A DNA stretch of 64,000 nucleotides from Bacteroides sp. (lineage in GTDB: Bacteria; Bacteroidota; Bacteroidia; Bacteroidales; Bacteroidaceae): positions 1 through 64,000 of the forward strand of contig JAFUNS010000038.1 of NCBI GenBank assembly GCA_017472925.1, written 5' to 3'. The stretch's first letter is position 1. Each line of letters begins with the position of its first letter. The notes beneath the pieces are model-generated. The model saw only the letters and a list, made by a program, of their open reading frames with translations, had not been told where the DNA came from and did not search any database. Positions 26,153 through 35,622 of the stretch are shown in pieces. The position numbers and the translations under genes were made by a program.

Positions 26153-28033
26153 GTTCTCTATATATTCATAAAGCTTTTTATAGAAAGGATGCTTGGTCAG
26201 AGTTGAGGCATCCCCTAATATGATGAGCTTCATTCGGGCGCGGGTGATGGCCACATTCATGCGTCGCAAATCATTCAGGAAGCCTATCTGTCCATCTTCA
26301 TTGGCACGCACCAGACTGATGAGGATTACATCACGTTCCTGTCCTTGGAATCCATCCACTGTGTTGATGGTAATCAGGGAGCGGAAAGGCTTGAAGAAGG
26401 CATCTTTCTTGATAAGTTGGCGCAAATATTGCACTTGTGCCTTGTAGGGAGAAATCAATCCGAAGTCTATTCGTTCTTCCAGCAGGCGCTCTTTCCCTAT
26501 CTTGGTGATGTATTTCTTCAGTTCGTCGATGCTGAGGTTGGCTTCTGCCTTGTTGATTCGTCCGAAACTTTCGCCCACAAACTCTTCGTTACAATCCATT
26601 CCTTCGGTGTTTATCCATACCATGGGAGTGTCATAATCCAGAATGCTCCGATATTTCACTTCAGGAGCCGATGCCAATTGCCCCTGATAGAACCAATCGG
26701 ACGAGAAGCGCATAATCTCATCGTTCATCCGATATTGTACTTTCAGCAGGCTCACCACTTCGGGCTTGTTCTGTACTATGGTCTGCATCAATGTCTTGTC
26801 CACTCCTCCGCGCATGGCTTCATAGCATTTGATGGTTGGAGGAAGCTGACAGTGGTCGCCTGCCAACACCACTCTGTCGGCCTTTCGGATGGCTATCCAA
26901 CAAGCGGCTTCCAGGGCTTGGGCTGCTTCGTCTATGAACAGTGTGCCATATTTTTGTCCCATCAGAATGCGGTTGGCCGAGCTGACCAAGGTGCACGAAA
27001 TAACCCTGGCTTCGCTGAACAAGGCTTCGTTGATGCGTATCTCCAGTTCCGTAGCCCGGTCTTTCAATGAATTGATTTTCTGACGGATATTCTCCCTCGA
27101 TGCTCCTTTCCGACTGTTGGCATGCAGTTCGCGGATGGCTTTTCGGATGCTCCACAGTTGCGGATAGTCGGGATGGCTCTCAAATTTCCGTTCATAGGTA
27201 AAAGAGAGCATCTTGTCATTCACTCGGGTAGGGTTCCCAATGCGGAGCACAGGCACTCCTCTGTCCACCAGTTTTTCGCTGATCCAGTCTACAGCCATGT
27301 TACTTTGTGCGCAGACCAACACTTGGTTCTCTCTATGTAGTGTTTCATAGATGGCTTCTACCAAAGTGGTGGTTTTCCCTGTGCCCGGAGGTCCATGTAC
27401 TATGGCTACATCTTTGGCCAGCATTACTTTGTTAACTGCCTCTTCCTGAGTGGAATTCAGCCATGGAAAGCGGGTTAGCCCAAAGCGGAAAGTCGAGGTT
27501 TTCTGGGTGCCATGGAATATGTCGCGCAGTTCGGCCAGTCGGTTCCCTTTGGCCTTGATTACTTCCCTTAAGGCTTCAAACATGAGTCTATAGGAGGTTT
27601 CATCAAAATAGAGCTGCACACCCAGTCGGTCGGCATTCTGAATGTCCATTAAGGCCGATGCACCCGGCAAAACCACCACCATTCGGTCTTCGTCCACATA
27701 ATTCACTGTGGCAGTGAAGTTGAAGTAATGCAGTTTCTCCGAACCATCTTGTGTGAAGAAACACACAGGCTTGCCAAATTCGAAGACATGCTCTATATCC
27801 TTGTCTTCGCGCCGTTCCACTTCTATCACCAGTTGGTTGAGCGAGTTGTAATAGCTTCTGCCCACCGACAAAGGATACCAGCACATGCCTCTCTTCACCT
27901 TTCGGCCTATGCCCATGGCCTCAGTCTGTTGGCGGAAAGTTTCCTTCTCGAATTCATATTCCATGCGCAGCAACAACTCTTGCTGTTGCAGTTTCACTAT
28001 GGGCGAGGTGGTATGTAGGCTGGTGTTGCTCAT
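26138..28033 (-). CDS. SF1B DNA/RNA helicase (UPF1/IGHMBP2-like)
   Basis: A 631-residue superfamily 1 helicase of the UPF1/IGHMBP2/DNA2-like group. Walker A is GPPGTGKTT at about 213-221, and Walker B/motif II is FIDEAAQALE. Motif III is GDHCQLPPT, motif IV follows VSLLKVQYRMN, motif V is TVDGFQGQERDVILISLVR and motif VI is NVAITRARMKLIILGD. All motifs look intact. The N-terminal 190 residues carry a beta-rich domain as in this family. It starts 3 bp after the acyltransferase gene on the same strand, suggesting a two-gene operon, although the functions are not obviously linked. Confidence 0.9.
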   Translation of the reverse strand: MSNTSLHTTSPIVKLQQQELLLRMEYEFEKETFRQQTEAMGIGRKVKRGMCWYPLSVGRSYYNSLNQLVIEVERREDKDIEHVFEFGKPVCFFTQDGSEKLHYFNFTATVNYVDEDRMVVVLPGASALMDIQNADRLGVQLYFDETSYRLMFEALREVIKAKGNRLAELRDIFHGTQKTSTFRFGLTRFPWLNSTQEEAVNKVMLAKDVAIVHGPPGTGKTTTLVEAIYETLHRENQVLVCAQSNMAVDWISEKLVDRGVPVLRIGNPTRVNDKMLSFTYERKFESHPDYPQLWSIRKAIRELHANSRKGASRENIRQKINSLKDRATELEIRINEALFSEARVISCTLVSSANRILMGQKYGTLFIDEAAQALEAACWIAIRKADRVVLAGDHCQLPPTIKCYEAMRGGVDKTLMQTIVQNKPEVVSLLKVQYRMNDEIMRFSSDWFYQGQLASAPEVKYRSILDYDTPMVWINTEGMDCNEEFVGESFGRINKAEANLSIDELKKYITKIGKERLLEERIDFGLISPYKAQVQYLRQLIKKDAFFKPFRSLITINTVDGFQGQERDVILISLVRANEDGQIGFLNDLRRMNVAITRARMKLIILGDASTLTKHPFYKKLYEYIENLQFA

Positions 28034-28036
28034 GAG

Positions 28037-29098
28037 TTATCCTAACCAATAATTTGATTTGGGCAAATAAGAAAGGATTTTCACCAATAGATAAGTCAGC
28101 AGGAAGATTACCACCGACATGAAAGGGATTTCTATAAGTACAGTTCCAAATTGTCCTACAAACAGTTTGGATACTTCCATCAGTACAATCATGTGAGCTA
28201 AGTACATGCCATATCCTTTCAACGACAAGTCAGTCACCCAGTGTGCAAACTTGCCTTCACCCTTCCATTGGAAAGAGTGGATAAAGCCGAAAACACCCAA
28301 TACCATCAAGGCTACATTGCCCGAGCATTGTTGCCAGCTGAGTTCCAATGAAGGGATGTTTGGAGCAGTCTCAATGCGGCTGTTGAATATCAGGGCAGTC
28401 AGGGCATAGCCTATGGCCAACAAGAGCAGCGATGTCCATCGCCCAGGTGCTCCAAACTTGCGCAGATAGAATCCCAAGACAAAATAGCCTGCAAAGCCGG
28501 TAAAGTAATATAGCATAGGAGTAGGATTCCAGAAGCATTCACCCCACACTGATGGGAAAACTAAATGGATGTAGGATAACAGGGTGGTGATGCCCCACAG
28601 GCCCAAGTATCCTTGCAAGGTGCGCTTGCTCACAGATTGCAACCAGGGCGATAGGACAGGAACCAACAGATAAAGTCCTACCAACATATAGACATACCAC
28701 ATGTGCCCGATTTCAGTGCCGAAGTTCACAAAAGTGTGGGCTATGTTTGTGAGGCATTGCATCCATGAGTCGCCCCGACTGAATACAAAGTAAACCGCAT
28801 AGGCTATGCACCAGAAGAGGAATGGACCGGCAATGCGCGAAGCCCGGCGACGGAAGAAATCACCTATCTCGCCCCGCATGGGAAGGATGAAATACCCCGA
28901 TGCCACAACAAACAGAGGCACCGAAGCCCGACAAAGGCTGGTCAGGAAGCCCACCAAATAAGTGGACGGTTCGCGTACAGGGAGACCTTCGGGTGATATG
29001 TAATACATTTCACTTACATGCTGCCAAATTACTAATAAGCAAGCAAATGCACGCAAAAAGTCCATTGCGTAGTTGCGGTTCGATTGGGGCTGTATCAT
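28037..29098 (-). CDS. Acyltransferase 3 family membrane protein
   Basis: This integral membrane protein of about 353 residues has about ten hydrophobic helices. The family opening reads NYAMDFLRAFACLLVIWQHV, with the catalytic-site His after the first helix. This family O-acylates sugars or other cell-surface substrates. The open frame extends to a TTG at 29125, but the ATG at 29098 is preferred: a -7 box lies at 29130-29123 and the conserved RNYAMDFLRAF segment follows directly. It is the first gene of a two-gene unit with the helicase. The substrate is unknown. Confidence 0.85.
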   Translation of the reverse strand: MIQPQSNRNYAMDFLRAFACLLVIWQHVSEMYYISPEGLPVREPSTYLVGFLTSLCRASVPLFVVASGYFILPMRGEIGDFFRRRASRIAGPFLFWCIAYAVYFVFSRGDSWMQCLTNIAHTFVNFGTEIGHMWYVYMLVGLYLLVPVLSPWLQSVSKRTLQGYLGLWGITTLLSYIHLVFPSVWGECFWNPTPMLYYFTGFAGYFVLGFYLRKFGAPGRWTSLLLLAIGYALTALIFNSRIETAPNIPSLELSWQQCSGNVALMVLGVFGFIHSFQWKGEGKFAHWVTDLSLKGYGMYLAHMIVLMEVSKLFVGQFGTVLIEIPFMSVVIFLLTYLLVKILSYLPKSNYWLG

Positions 29099-29122
29099 AT
29101 TCAATCCATATTTATTTGATGA

Positions 29123-29130
29123 CAAAGGTA
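29123..29130 (-). promoter_or_regulatory. -7 box for the acyltransferase-helicase unit
   Basis: On the minus strand the sequence is TACCTTTG, 25 bp before the preferred ATG at 29098. It rules out the longer TTG start, which overlaps the box. Confidence 0.7.
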
Positions 29131-29161
29131 ACTAAAAAAAATAACTTCTCTTAAATTTTAG

Positions 29162-29169
29162 TATCTTTG
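29162..29169 (+). promoter_or_regulatory. -7 box for the permease-HMA gene
   Basis: TATCTTTG lies 23 bp before the ATG at 29192. No good -33 TTTG is seen. Confidence 0.65.
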
Positions 29170-29191
29170 CATTATAATATAAGAAATAGCA

Positions 29192-30436
29192 ATGAAAGAA
29201 ATATTCGATTTAATCAATAGCATGGCCCCTTATTTATTGTTGGGCTTTTTGTTGGCCGGACTCATGCATGCCTTTGTTCCTGCCACTCTCTATCGTCGTT
29301 ATTTGGGTGGAAGCTCGTTCCGGTCGGTGCTTAATGCTGCCTTGTTGGGCATTCCTTTGCCTCTTTGTTCCTGTGGAGTGATTCCCACAGCCATGTCGCT
29401 TCGTAAGGAAGGTGCATCGAAGGGAGCTACAGTTTCCTTCCTCATTTCCACTCCCCAAACGGGAGTCGATTCCATGATTGCCACCTATTCCCTCATGGGC
29501 TTGCCCTTTGCATTGCTCCGCCCGTTGGTTGCCTTGATAACTTCGCTCATGGGAGGATGCCTGGTCAATCGTTTCGATGATCGCGAGGAAGCATCCACTG
29601 CAGAGGCTTCATCAGTTATTGCCGAATCACAAGCGCCCCAGCCTTTTGTGCAGCGTTTGAAGTCGGCCCTTCACTATGCTTTTGTTGAGATGATGCAGGA
29701 CATTGGCCGTTGGTTGGTAGTAGGACTTGTTGTGGCAGGCTTGATTACTGTCTTTGTTCCCGATTCATTCTTTGCTGTCTTTGCCGACAAGCCCTTGCTC
29801 AGCATGCTGTTGGTATTGGCCTTTGCTGTCCCCATGTATTTGTGTGCCACAGGCTCCATCCCCATTGCAGTAGCCTTGATGCTGAAAGGGCTTTCGCCGG
29901 GAACTGCCTTGGTTTTGCTTATGGCTGGTCCGGCTGTTAATGTGGCTTCTATGCTGGTTATCAGTAAAGTGATGGGGCGCAAGACTCTGCTGCTTTATTT
30001 GCTTTCCATTGTGAGTGGTGCCATTTTGTTTGGTTTGGGCATCGATTATTTGTTGCCCCGCGAATGGTTCATTACTCCCTTGGCCGAGTTTCACCAATGT
30101 CACGAACATGGCATTTCATGGTTCAATTTAGGCTGTTTCGTTCTGCTTGCACTCTTGTTGCTCAATGCACTCATCCAGCGCTATCGCAAGCCTCAGACAT
30201 GTACTTGCCACGGTTCTGATTGTGCTTGCCAAACCGTGCAAGATGCCCCATGGACCTTCACTGTCAAAGGCATGAGTTGCAACCATTGCAAGAACAATGT
30301 AGAGAAAGCCATCCTACAGGTAGAAGGAGTGGAGCGTGTAGAAATCAATCTGGCCACCGGACAGACACAAGTCTATGGCAAACCCGATAAAGAGCTTGTC
30401 AAGAAGGCGATAGAAAGTATCGGGTTTGAGTGCTGA
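29192..30436 (+). CDS. SO_0444-type Cu/Zn efflux permease with HMA domain
   Basis: A 414-residue protein. It has about eight to ten membrane helices in two related halves typical of the ArsP/DUF318 permease superfamily: GIPLPLCSCGVIPTAMSLR in the first half and VPMYLCATGSIPIAVALM in the second, each with Cys in the membrane. A cytoplasmic linker with a Cys cluster (about 330-345, CTCHGSDCACQ) precedes a C-terminal heavy-metal-associated domain (about 352-414) with the metal motif MSCNHC. The combination matches the family named SO_0444 Cu/Zn efflux transporter. Residues suggest that metal is delivered from the HMA domain to the membrane cysteines. It converges with the EamA gene, 6 bp apart. 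Confidence 0.87.
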   Translation: MKEIFDLINSMAPYLLLGFLLAGLMHAFVPATLYRRYLGGSSFRSVLNAALLGIPLPLCSCGVIPTAMSLRKEGASKGATVSFLISTPQTGVDSMIATYSLMGLPFALLRPLVALITSLMGGCLVNRFDDREEASTAEASSVIAESQAPQPFVQRLKSALHYAFVEMMQDIGRWLVVGLVVAGLITVFVPDSFFAVFADKPLLSMLLVLAFAVPMYLCATGSIPIAVALMLKGLSPGTALVLLMAGPAVNVASMLVISKVMGRKTLLLYLLSIVSGAILFGLGIDYLLPREWFITPLAEFHQCHEHGISWFNLGCFVLLALLLLNALIQRYRKPQTCTCHGSDCACQTVQDAPWTFTVKGMSCNHCKNNVEKAILQVEGVERVEINLATGQTQVYGKPDKELVKKAIESIGFEC

Positions 30437-30442
30437 AACTTT

Positions 30443-31363
30443 TTATTTCTTGTTCTGCTTTTCCGCCAATACTTGTTCGCGGCTCTTGCTCTGTGTCACA
30501 ATGTAGACCCCGATAAATACCAGCGCCACAGCTATACCCTTTACAATGCCAAAGGTGCCCATGCCCAGTGCCATTGACACAGCAGTGCCGGCTATGGGCT
30601 GCATGTAGTTGTACATACTCACCACAGTAGGGCGCAGGTTCTTCTGCCCAATCATCATCAGGATGTAGGCCAGGAAGGTTCCACCAAAGACTACATAAGC
30701 CACACATAGCCAGATTTTTGTATCCACTTCGGCATAAGGAATGGAAGTTACATCACTCAAGGCGAAGGGCAGGAAGCAGATGGCTGCATAGGTAAACATC
30801 CACTTCATCAGTGTAAAGATGTTGTAGCGCGAAATGAGTCCCTTGAATATAATAAGGTAGAAACAGAAGCAGAATTGTGACACCAGACAGAGCAAGTCGC
30901 CCACAATGTTTCCTTCCTTGCTGTTTGCGGCTACACTGCTGCTCAATATCAGTGTCAGCGCACCGATAGAACCCAGTATCACCCCTGTAAATTTCTTGCC
31001 TGTAATGGGTTCCTTCAATATGATGGCCGCTACAATCATAGTGATGATAGGCGCTGTAGTGGCCACAATGGGTGCATTGATAGGCGAGGTGAGGGATATG
31101 CCAAAGGTAAAGCAACCCTGGTTGCACACAATCCCCAACATGCTGGCAAAGAACAACAGCTTCAAGTCGCGGGCATTGACATGCTCTCTGGGAGCCAGAA
31201 ACGAAGCCAACCAAAAACACACTGCACCTCCCAACATGCGGAAGTAAGCCATTGATATACCGGAAATGGCATCTTCCATGGCAATCTTGCCGATGGGCGA
31301 CATCAATCCCCAGGCTGTAGCGGCACCCAACAGGGCCAAATGAGCATATATTTTCCTATTCAT
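30443..31363 (-). CDS. EamA/DMT-family transporter
   Basis: An integral membrane protein of about 306 residues with ten hydrophobic helices in two EamA repeats (HLALLGAATAWGLMSPIGKIA begins the first). Members export metabolites or amino acids; the substrate here is unknown. The open frame reaches back to 31429, but the ATG at 31363 directly precedes the first membrane helix and lies 25 bp after a -7 box. It is divergent from the AAA ATPase gene. Confidence 0.87.
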   Translation of the reverse strand: MNRKIYAHLALLGAATAWGLMSPIGKIAMEDAISGISMAYFRMLGGAVCFWLASFLAPREHVNARDLKLLFFASMLGIVCNQGCFTFGISLTSPINAPIVATTAPIITMIVAAIILKEPITGKKFTGVILGSIGALTLILSSSVAANSKEGNIVGDLLCLVSQFCFCFYLIIFKGLISRYNIFTLMKWMFTYAAICFLPFALSDVTSIPYAEVDTKIWLCVAYVVFGGTFLAYILMMIGQKNLRPTVVSMYNYMQPIAGTAVSMALGMGTFGIVKGIAVALVFIGVYIVTQSKSREQVLAEKQNKK

Positions 31364-31387
31364 GGTCTTTTTGATAAATTTACGCTG

Positions 31388-31395
31388 CAAAATTA
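31388..31395 (-). promoter_or_regulatory. -7 box for the EamA gene
   Basis: On the minus strand the sequence is TAATTTTG. It lies inside the longest open frame and so supports the ATG at 31363 as the start. Confidence 0.65.
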
Positions 31396-31416
31396 CATGT
31401 TTCTTTTTTATTTTTC

Positions 31417-31424
31417 TATCTTTG
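31417..31424 (+). promoter_or_regulatory. -7 box for the AAA-DUF4435 operon
   Basis: TATCTTTG lies 23 bp before the ATPase start at 31447. Confidence 0.65.
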
Positions 31425-31446
31425 CTCAAAGAAACATTCTGATAGT

Positions 31447-32268
31447 ATGAAGAAGCAGGCAGATTATATCAAGCGAATCGAGATAAAAGGGTTGTGGGGC
31501 CGCAAGAACATTTCGTGGGAACTCAACCCGGATGTGAATATCCTGAGTGGGGTGAACGGCATCGGAAAGAGCACCATCCTGAACCGTTCGGTGCATTCTC
31601 TGGATGGATTGCGGGGAGGTTCCTTGCATAGCGAGGCCACAGATGGCGTGAAACTGGTGTTCGAGCCCGAAGATGCCACTTATATTCATTATGATGTAAT
31701 CCGTAGCTTCGACCGTCCGCTCATTCATTCCGACTTGCTTGAGAAGATGGCCGACAAGAATGTGAAGACCGAACTCGATTGGCAGCTCTATCAGCTTCAG
31801 CGCCGTTATTTGGATTATCAGGTAAATATAGGCAATCGCATCATCGAATGCCTTACCTCGGGCGACCCTGAAGGCCAGCAGAAGGCAGCTGCCCTTTCAT
31901 ATCCCAAGACTCAGTTTCAGAATCTGGTGGACGAGCTCTTTGGCGAAACCGGCAAGACCATTGTGCGCAAGAGCAACGAAATCCGCTTTGAACAAGATGG
32001 CGACTTGCTTTATCCCTACCAACTCTCAGCCGGCGAAAAGCAGATGCTGGTCATTCTGCTCACTGTGCTGGTGCAGGACAATCGCACCGGAGTGATGTTC
32101 ATGGACGAGCCTGAAGTCTCCCTCCATGTAGAGTGGCAACAACGGCTCATCAGTCTGATTCGCCAGCTCAATCCTCACGTACAGATTATCCTTACCACCC
32201 ATTCGCCTGCCATGATTATGGATGGCTGGATGGATGCAGTGACCGAAGTCAGTGACATTACCGAATAA
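31447..32268 (+). CDS. ABC-type AAA ATPase paired with DUF4435 protein
   Basis: A 273-residue ATPase of the ABC/SMC-like (AAA_15/AAA_21) class. It has Walker A GVNGIGKST (35-43), an ABC signature LSAGEKQM, Walker B GVMFMDEPEVSLH and a switch His in TTHSPAMI. There are no membrane segments or long coiled coils. It is followed 15 bp later by a DUF4435 gene. The order AAA ATPase then DUF4435 is that of AriA-AriB in the PARIS anti-phage system, but this ATPase appears shorter than the PARIS ATPases I know of. It may be a related but distinct pair. A dedicated -7 box precedes it. Confidence 0.8.
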   Translation: MKKQADYIKRIEIKGLWGRKNISWELNPDVNILSGVNGIGKSTILNRSVHSLDGLRGGSLHSEATDGVKLVFEPEDATYIHYDVIRSFDRPLIHSDLLEKMADKNVKTELDWQLYQLQRRYLDYQVNIGNRIIECLTSGDPEGQQKAAALSYPKTQFQNLVDELFGETGKTIVRKSNEIRFEQDGDLLYPYQLSAGEKQMLVILLTVLVQDNRTGVMFMDEPEVSLHVEWQQRLISLIRQLNPHVQIILTTHSPAMIMDGWMDAVTEVSDITE

Positions 32269-32283
32269 CAAAGGCCGTTCATC

Positions 32284-33282
32284 ATGGGAAAACGATTGTC
32301 GGATAGTCTCTCCTCCTTGTATTTGGGCGCAGCCAACAAGCTGAAGTCCAAGAAGGCGCGACGCAAGATTGTGGCCTATGTAGAAAGCTATGACGATGTA
32401 GCCTTTTGGCGCTCCATGTTCGACGATTTTGAGGACGACACTTGCTATTTCGAAGTGATGCTCCCATCCAAGAAAACCCTTTGCAAGGGAAAGAAGTCGG
32501 TGCTTATGAACAACCTTGGCTCCCGTCTGGGACAAGACATGGTGGCCTGTGTAGACAGTGATTATGACTATCTGTTGCAAGGCACCACCTCCACTTCGCG
32601 CCAGATTAATGAAAGCCGATATGTGTTCCAGACCTATGCCTATGCCATTGAGAACTTCCAGTGCTATGCTGGCTCGTTGCATGAAGCCTGTGTACTTGCC
32701 ACGATGAACGACCATAAGCTGGTCGATCTGGAAGGCTTCATGACCTACTATTCCCAGATAGCCTATCCGCTCTTTCTCTGGTCCATCTGGTTCTATCGCA
32801 AAGGCAGACTCAGTGAGTTTTCCATGACCGAGTTCTGCTCGTATGTCCGCCTGGACCATGTCAAGGTCAGTGCCCCAGAGGAAGCCCTCTTGCAGATGGA
32901 TCGCCGGGTAAGGAACAAGCTTAACTATCTGGCCAAGCGCTATCCCGAAGCCCTGGAAGAGATAGAGCGCATGAAGTCCGAGTTCGAATATTTGGGAGTC
33001 ACCCCCGAAAACACCTATATGTTCATTCAGGGCCATCACATCATGGAGAGTGTCACCATGAAGCTGCTCACCCCCGTTTGCAGTGCCCTTCGTCGGGAGC
33101 GCGAAGAAGAAATCAAGCGCCTGGCCAACCACCATTTGCAGTATAAGAACGAGTTGGCCGGCTATGAACATCGGGTGTTGGGCATCGATGTCGTGTTGAG
33201 CAAGCACACCGGCTACAAGGACTCGCCCCTCTATCAAAAGGTAGAGAATGATATCCGTGAGTTCTTGAAGCGTATCAAGTAA
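32284..33282 (+). CDS. DUF4435 (TOPRIM-like) protein
   Basis: The N-terminus of this 332-residue protein carries the TOPRIM-type pattern of DUF4435: KIVAYVESYDDVAFW (E34) and VACVDSDYDYLL (D91, D93 and D95), the acidic residues expected to bind metal. The remaining part is helical with many aromatic and charged residues. In PARIS the DUF4435 protein (AriB) is a nuclease released by the ATPase; here a nuclease role is inference. It is co-transcribed with the ATPase. Between its stop and the next gene lie 252 bp with a dispersed repeat and a promoter. Confidence 0.8.
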   Translation: MGKRLSDSLSSLYLGAANKLKSKKARRKIVAYVESYDDVAFWRSMFDDFEDDTCYFEVMLPSKKTLCKGKKSVLMNNLGSRLGQDMVACVDSDYDYLLQGTTSTSRQINESRYVFQTYAYAIENFQCYAGSLHEACVLATMNDHKLVDLEGFMTYYSQIAYPLFLWSIWFYRKGRLSEFSMTEFCSYVRLDHVKVSAPEEALLQMDRRVRNKLNYLAKRYPEALEEIERMKSEFEYLGVTPENTYMFIQGHHIMESVTMKLLTPVCSALRREREEEIKRLANHHLQYKNELAGYEHRVLGIDVVLSKHTGYKDSPLYQKVENDIREFLKRIK

Positions 33283-33405
33283 TGAGAATCTAAACATTGA
33301 TTATTATCATTTCAATTTTTAATAGTCTTTGGGGCTTGATATATGTGTTGTCATTCTCTTTATTGATTTTGACCGTTGTGAAGAATCTGTCATATAATTT
33401 ATATA

Positions 33406-33441
33406 CAGAATCTTCGTCACTTTTTCCCTCAGAATGATACA
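33406..33441. repeat. Dispersed palindromic-repeat family member
   Basis: CAGAATCTTCGTCACTTTTT... to ...AGAATGATACA is a variant of the repeat at 17548-17581; the following 25 bases are also similar (TTAATTGGTATGTTATT against TTAATCGGTATATTATT). An AAGAATCTG half-site lies just upstream at 33381-33389. Confidence 0.6.
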
Positions 33442-33487
33442 TTTGTTAATTGGTATGTTATTTTCCTTTTTTTATCAAAAAAAAACG

Positions 33488-33495
33488 TAACTTTG
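33488..33495 (+). promoter_or_regulatory. -7 box for the M13 peptidase gene
   Basis: TAACTTTG lies 40 bp before the ATG at 33535. It follows a T-rich and A-rich tract. Confidence 0.65.
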
Positions 33496-33534
33496 CACCC
33501 CATAAAAAGAAAAGAGATTTAAAAACATATATCA

Positions 33535-35559
33535 ATGAACGTAAAACAAATTTTACCGGTGGCAGTGATTGCCATGACAACACTGGCCGGATGTGCAAAC
33601 AAGGAGGCTAAAATGACTTCCGGAATCAAACTTGAAAACTTAGATACCACCGCTGTACGTGGTGCTGACTTCTATCAGTATGCATGTGGTGGTTGGATGG
33701 CTGCCCATCCGCTGACCGACGAATACTCTCGTTTCGGTTCGTTCGACTATCTGGCAGAAACCAATCGTGAACAACTCAATGGCCTTATCGGCGAAATTGC
33801 AGCCGGCGAACATGCACAAGGCACAGTGGCTCAGAAGATTGCCGACCTCTACAACCTGGCTATGGACACCGTGAAGCTCAATGCCGAAGGTATGGCTCCT
33901 ATCAAAGCCGATTTTGAAAAGTTGGCCGGTATCAAGGATGCTGCCGGTGTGCTCGAAGCCATGATTGACTTGCAGGGTAGCGCCTACTTCCAGTTCTATG
34001 TGGGTGCCGACATTATGGATAGCAAGAACAACATCTTCCAACTCTATCAAGGTGGTATCGGCCTCGGCGAAAAGGAATACTATCTGGAAGACGATGAAGC
34101 AACCAAGAACATCCGTGAAGAATACAAGAAGCACATTGTAAAGATGTTCCAACTTGCCGGTATGGACGAAGCACAGGCTACCAAGAACATGGAGGCCGTG
34201 ATGGAAATCGAAACCCGCTTGGCCAAGGTATCTTTCAATGCCGTAGAACAACGTAATCCAGCTGCCAACTACCACATGATGACCCTCGATGAATTGAAGA
34301 AGGAAATCCCTGCATTTGATTGGGATGCTTACCTTACTAAACTTGGTCTTCAGGGAGTTACTTCACTCAACGTATCGCAAGTGGAACCGGTGAAGGAAGC
34401 CGTTGCTATCATCAACACCGTGCCGATGGACAAGCAAGTGGCTTACTTGCAATGGAAGCTTATTGATAGCGCAGCCAGTTATCTGAGCGCCGACTTCGAC
34501 GAACAGAACTTTGCCTTCTATGGCAAGGTAATGTCGGGCAAGAAGGAACAACAACCGCGTTGGAAGCGTGCCGTAGGCACCGTGAACGGTGTGTTGGGCG
34601 AAGCCGTTGGTCAGATGTACGTAGAAAAGTACTTCCCCGCAGCTGCCAAGGAACGCATGACACAACTCGTGAAGAACCTCCAAGTGGCTCTTGGCGAACG
34701 CATCCAGAACCTTGAATGGATGGGTGACAGCACCAAGGCTAAGGCTATGGAAAAGCTCAACAGCTTCTACGTAAAGGTGGGTTACCCCGACAAGTGGAAA
34801 GACTATACCAATCTGAATATCGAAAAGGATTCTTATTGGGCAAACATCAAGCGTGCAAGCGACTTCACCATGAAGGAAATGCTTGACAAGGCTGGTAAGC
34901 CGGTAGACATTGACGAATGGCACATGACTCCACAAACCGTGAACGCTTACTATAATCCAACTACCAACGAAATCTGTTTCCCTGCAGGTATCCTCCAATA
35001 TCCGTTCTTCGATATGAATGCCGACGATGCCTTCAACTACGGTGCCATCGGTGTGGTAATCGGTCATGAAATGACTCACGGATTCGACGATCAGGGCCGT
35101 CAGTTCGACAAGGAAGGTAACCTCAAGGATTGGTGGACTGCAGAAGATGCTGAACGCTTCAACACCCGTGCTCAGGTGATGGTGGACTTCTTCAACAACA
35201 TCGAAGTGCTCCCCGGCTTGATGGCTAACGGACAATTGACACTGGGCGAAAACATAGCCGACCACGGTGGTTTGCAAGTGGCTTACCAAGCCTTCAAGAA
35301 CGCCACCAAGGATGCTCCTTTGGCAGAAGTGGACGGATTTACTCCCGAACAACGTTTCTTCTTGGCTTACTCGGGCGTATGGGCTGGAAACATCCGCGAC
35401 GAACAAGCTCGTGTATACACTAAGAGCGACCCACACTCACTCGGTCGTTGGCGTGTAAACGGTGCCCTTCCGCACATCAACGCTTGGTATGATGCCTTCG
35501 GAATCACAGAAAACGATCCGTTGTATATTGCACCTGAAAAGCGTGTTTCTATCTGGTAA
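33535..35559 (+). CDS. M13-family zinc metallopeptidase (PepO/neprilysin-like) lipoprotein
   Basis: This 674-residue protein has a lipoprotein signal (lipobox LAGC at about 17-20), so it is exported and lipid-anchored. The catalytic motif is GHEMTH (H511, E512, H515), and GENIAD supplies the third zinc ligand E572 and D576. The substrate-positioning segment NAYYNPTTNEICFPAGILQ and the C-terminal RVNGALPHINAWYDAF are typical of M13. It is of normal length for a bacterial PepO. It should cleave peptides of moderate length in the periplasm or at the surface. A rho-independent terminator follows. Confidence 0.93.
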   Translation: MNVKQILPVAVIAMTTLAGCANKEAKMTSGIKLENLDTTAVRGADFYQYACGGWMAAHPLTDEYSRFGSFDYLAETNREQLNGLIGEIAAGEHAQGTVAQKIADLYNLAMDTVKLNAEGMAPIKADFEKLAGIKDAAGVLEAMIDLQGSAYFQFYVGADIMDSKNNIFQLYQGGIGLGEKEYYLEDDEATKNIREEYKKHIVKMFQLAGMDEAQATKNMEAVMEIETRLAKVSFNAVEQRNPAANYHMMTLDELKKEIPAFDWDAYLTKLGLQGVTSLNVSQVEPVKEAVAIINTVPMDKQVAYLQWKLIDSAASYLSADFDEQNFAFYGKVMSGKKEQQPRWKRAVGTVNGVLGEAVGQMYVEKYFPAAAKERMTQLVKNLQVALGERIQNLEWMGDSTKAKAMEKLNSFYVKVGYPDKWKDYTNLNIEKDSYWANIKRASDFTMKEMLDKAGKPVDIDEWHMTPQTVNAYYNPTTNEICFPAGILQYPFFDMNADDAFNYGAIGVVIGHEMTHGFDDQGRQFDKEGNLKDWWTAEDAERFNTRAQVMVDFFNNIEVLPGLMANGQLTLGENIADHGGLQVAYQAFKNATKDAPLAEVDGFTPEQRFFLAYSGVWAGNIRDEQARVYTKSDPHSLGRWRVNGALPHINAWYDAFGITENDPLYIAPEKRVSIW

Positions 35560-35579
35560 TTCTTGATGAGATGATATAG

Positions 35580-35618
35580 AAAAAGTGGATGTGTATTTAA
35601 ACATATCCACTTTTTTTT
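35580..35618 (+). terminator. Rho-independent terminator of the M13 peptidase gene
   Basis: AAAAGTGGATGTGT and ACATATCCACTTTT form a long stem, followed by T8. The A-rich left flank allows it to work for the convergent GH28 gene too. Confidence 0.85.
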
Positions 35619-35622
35619 ATTA

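Noticed and set aside
32026..33297. Long minus-strand open frame (423 codons) opposite the AAA-DUF4435 genes
   Set aside because: It is a shadow of two well-supported genes on the + strand and its translation shows no domain.
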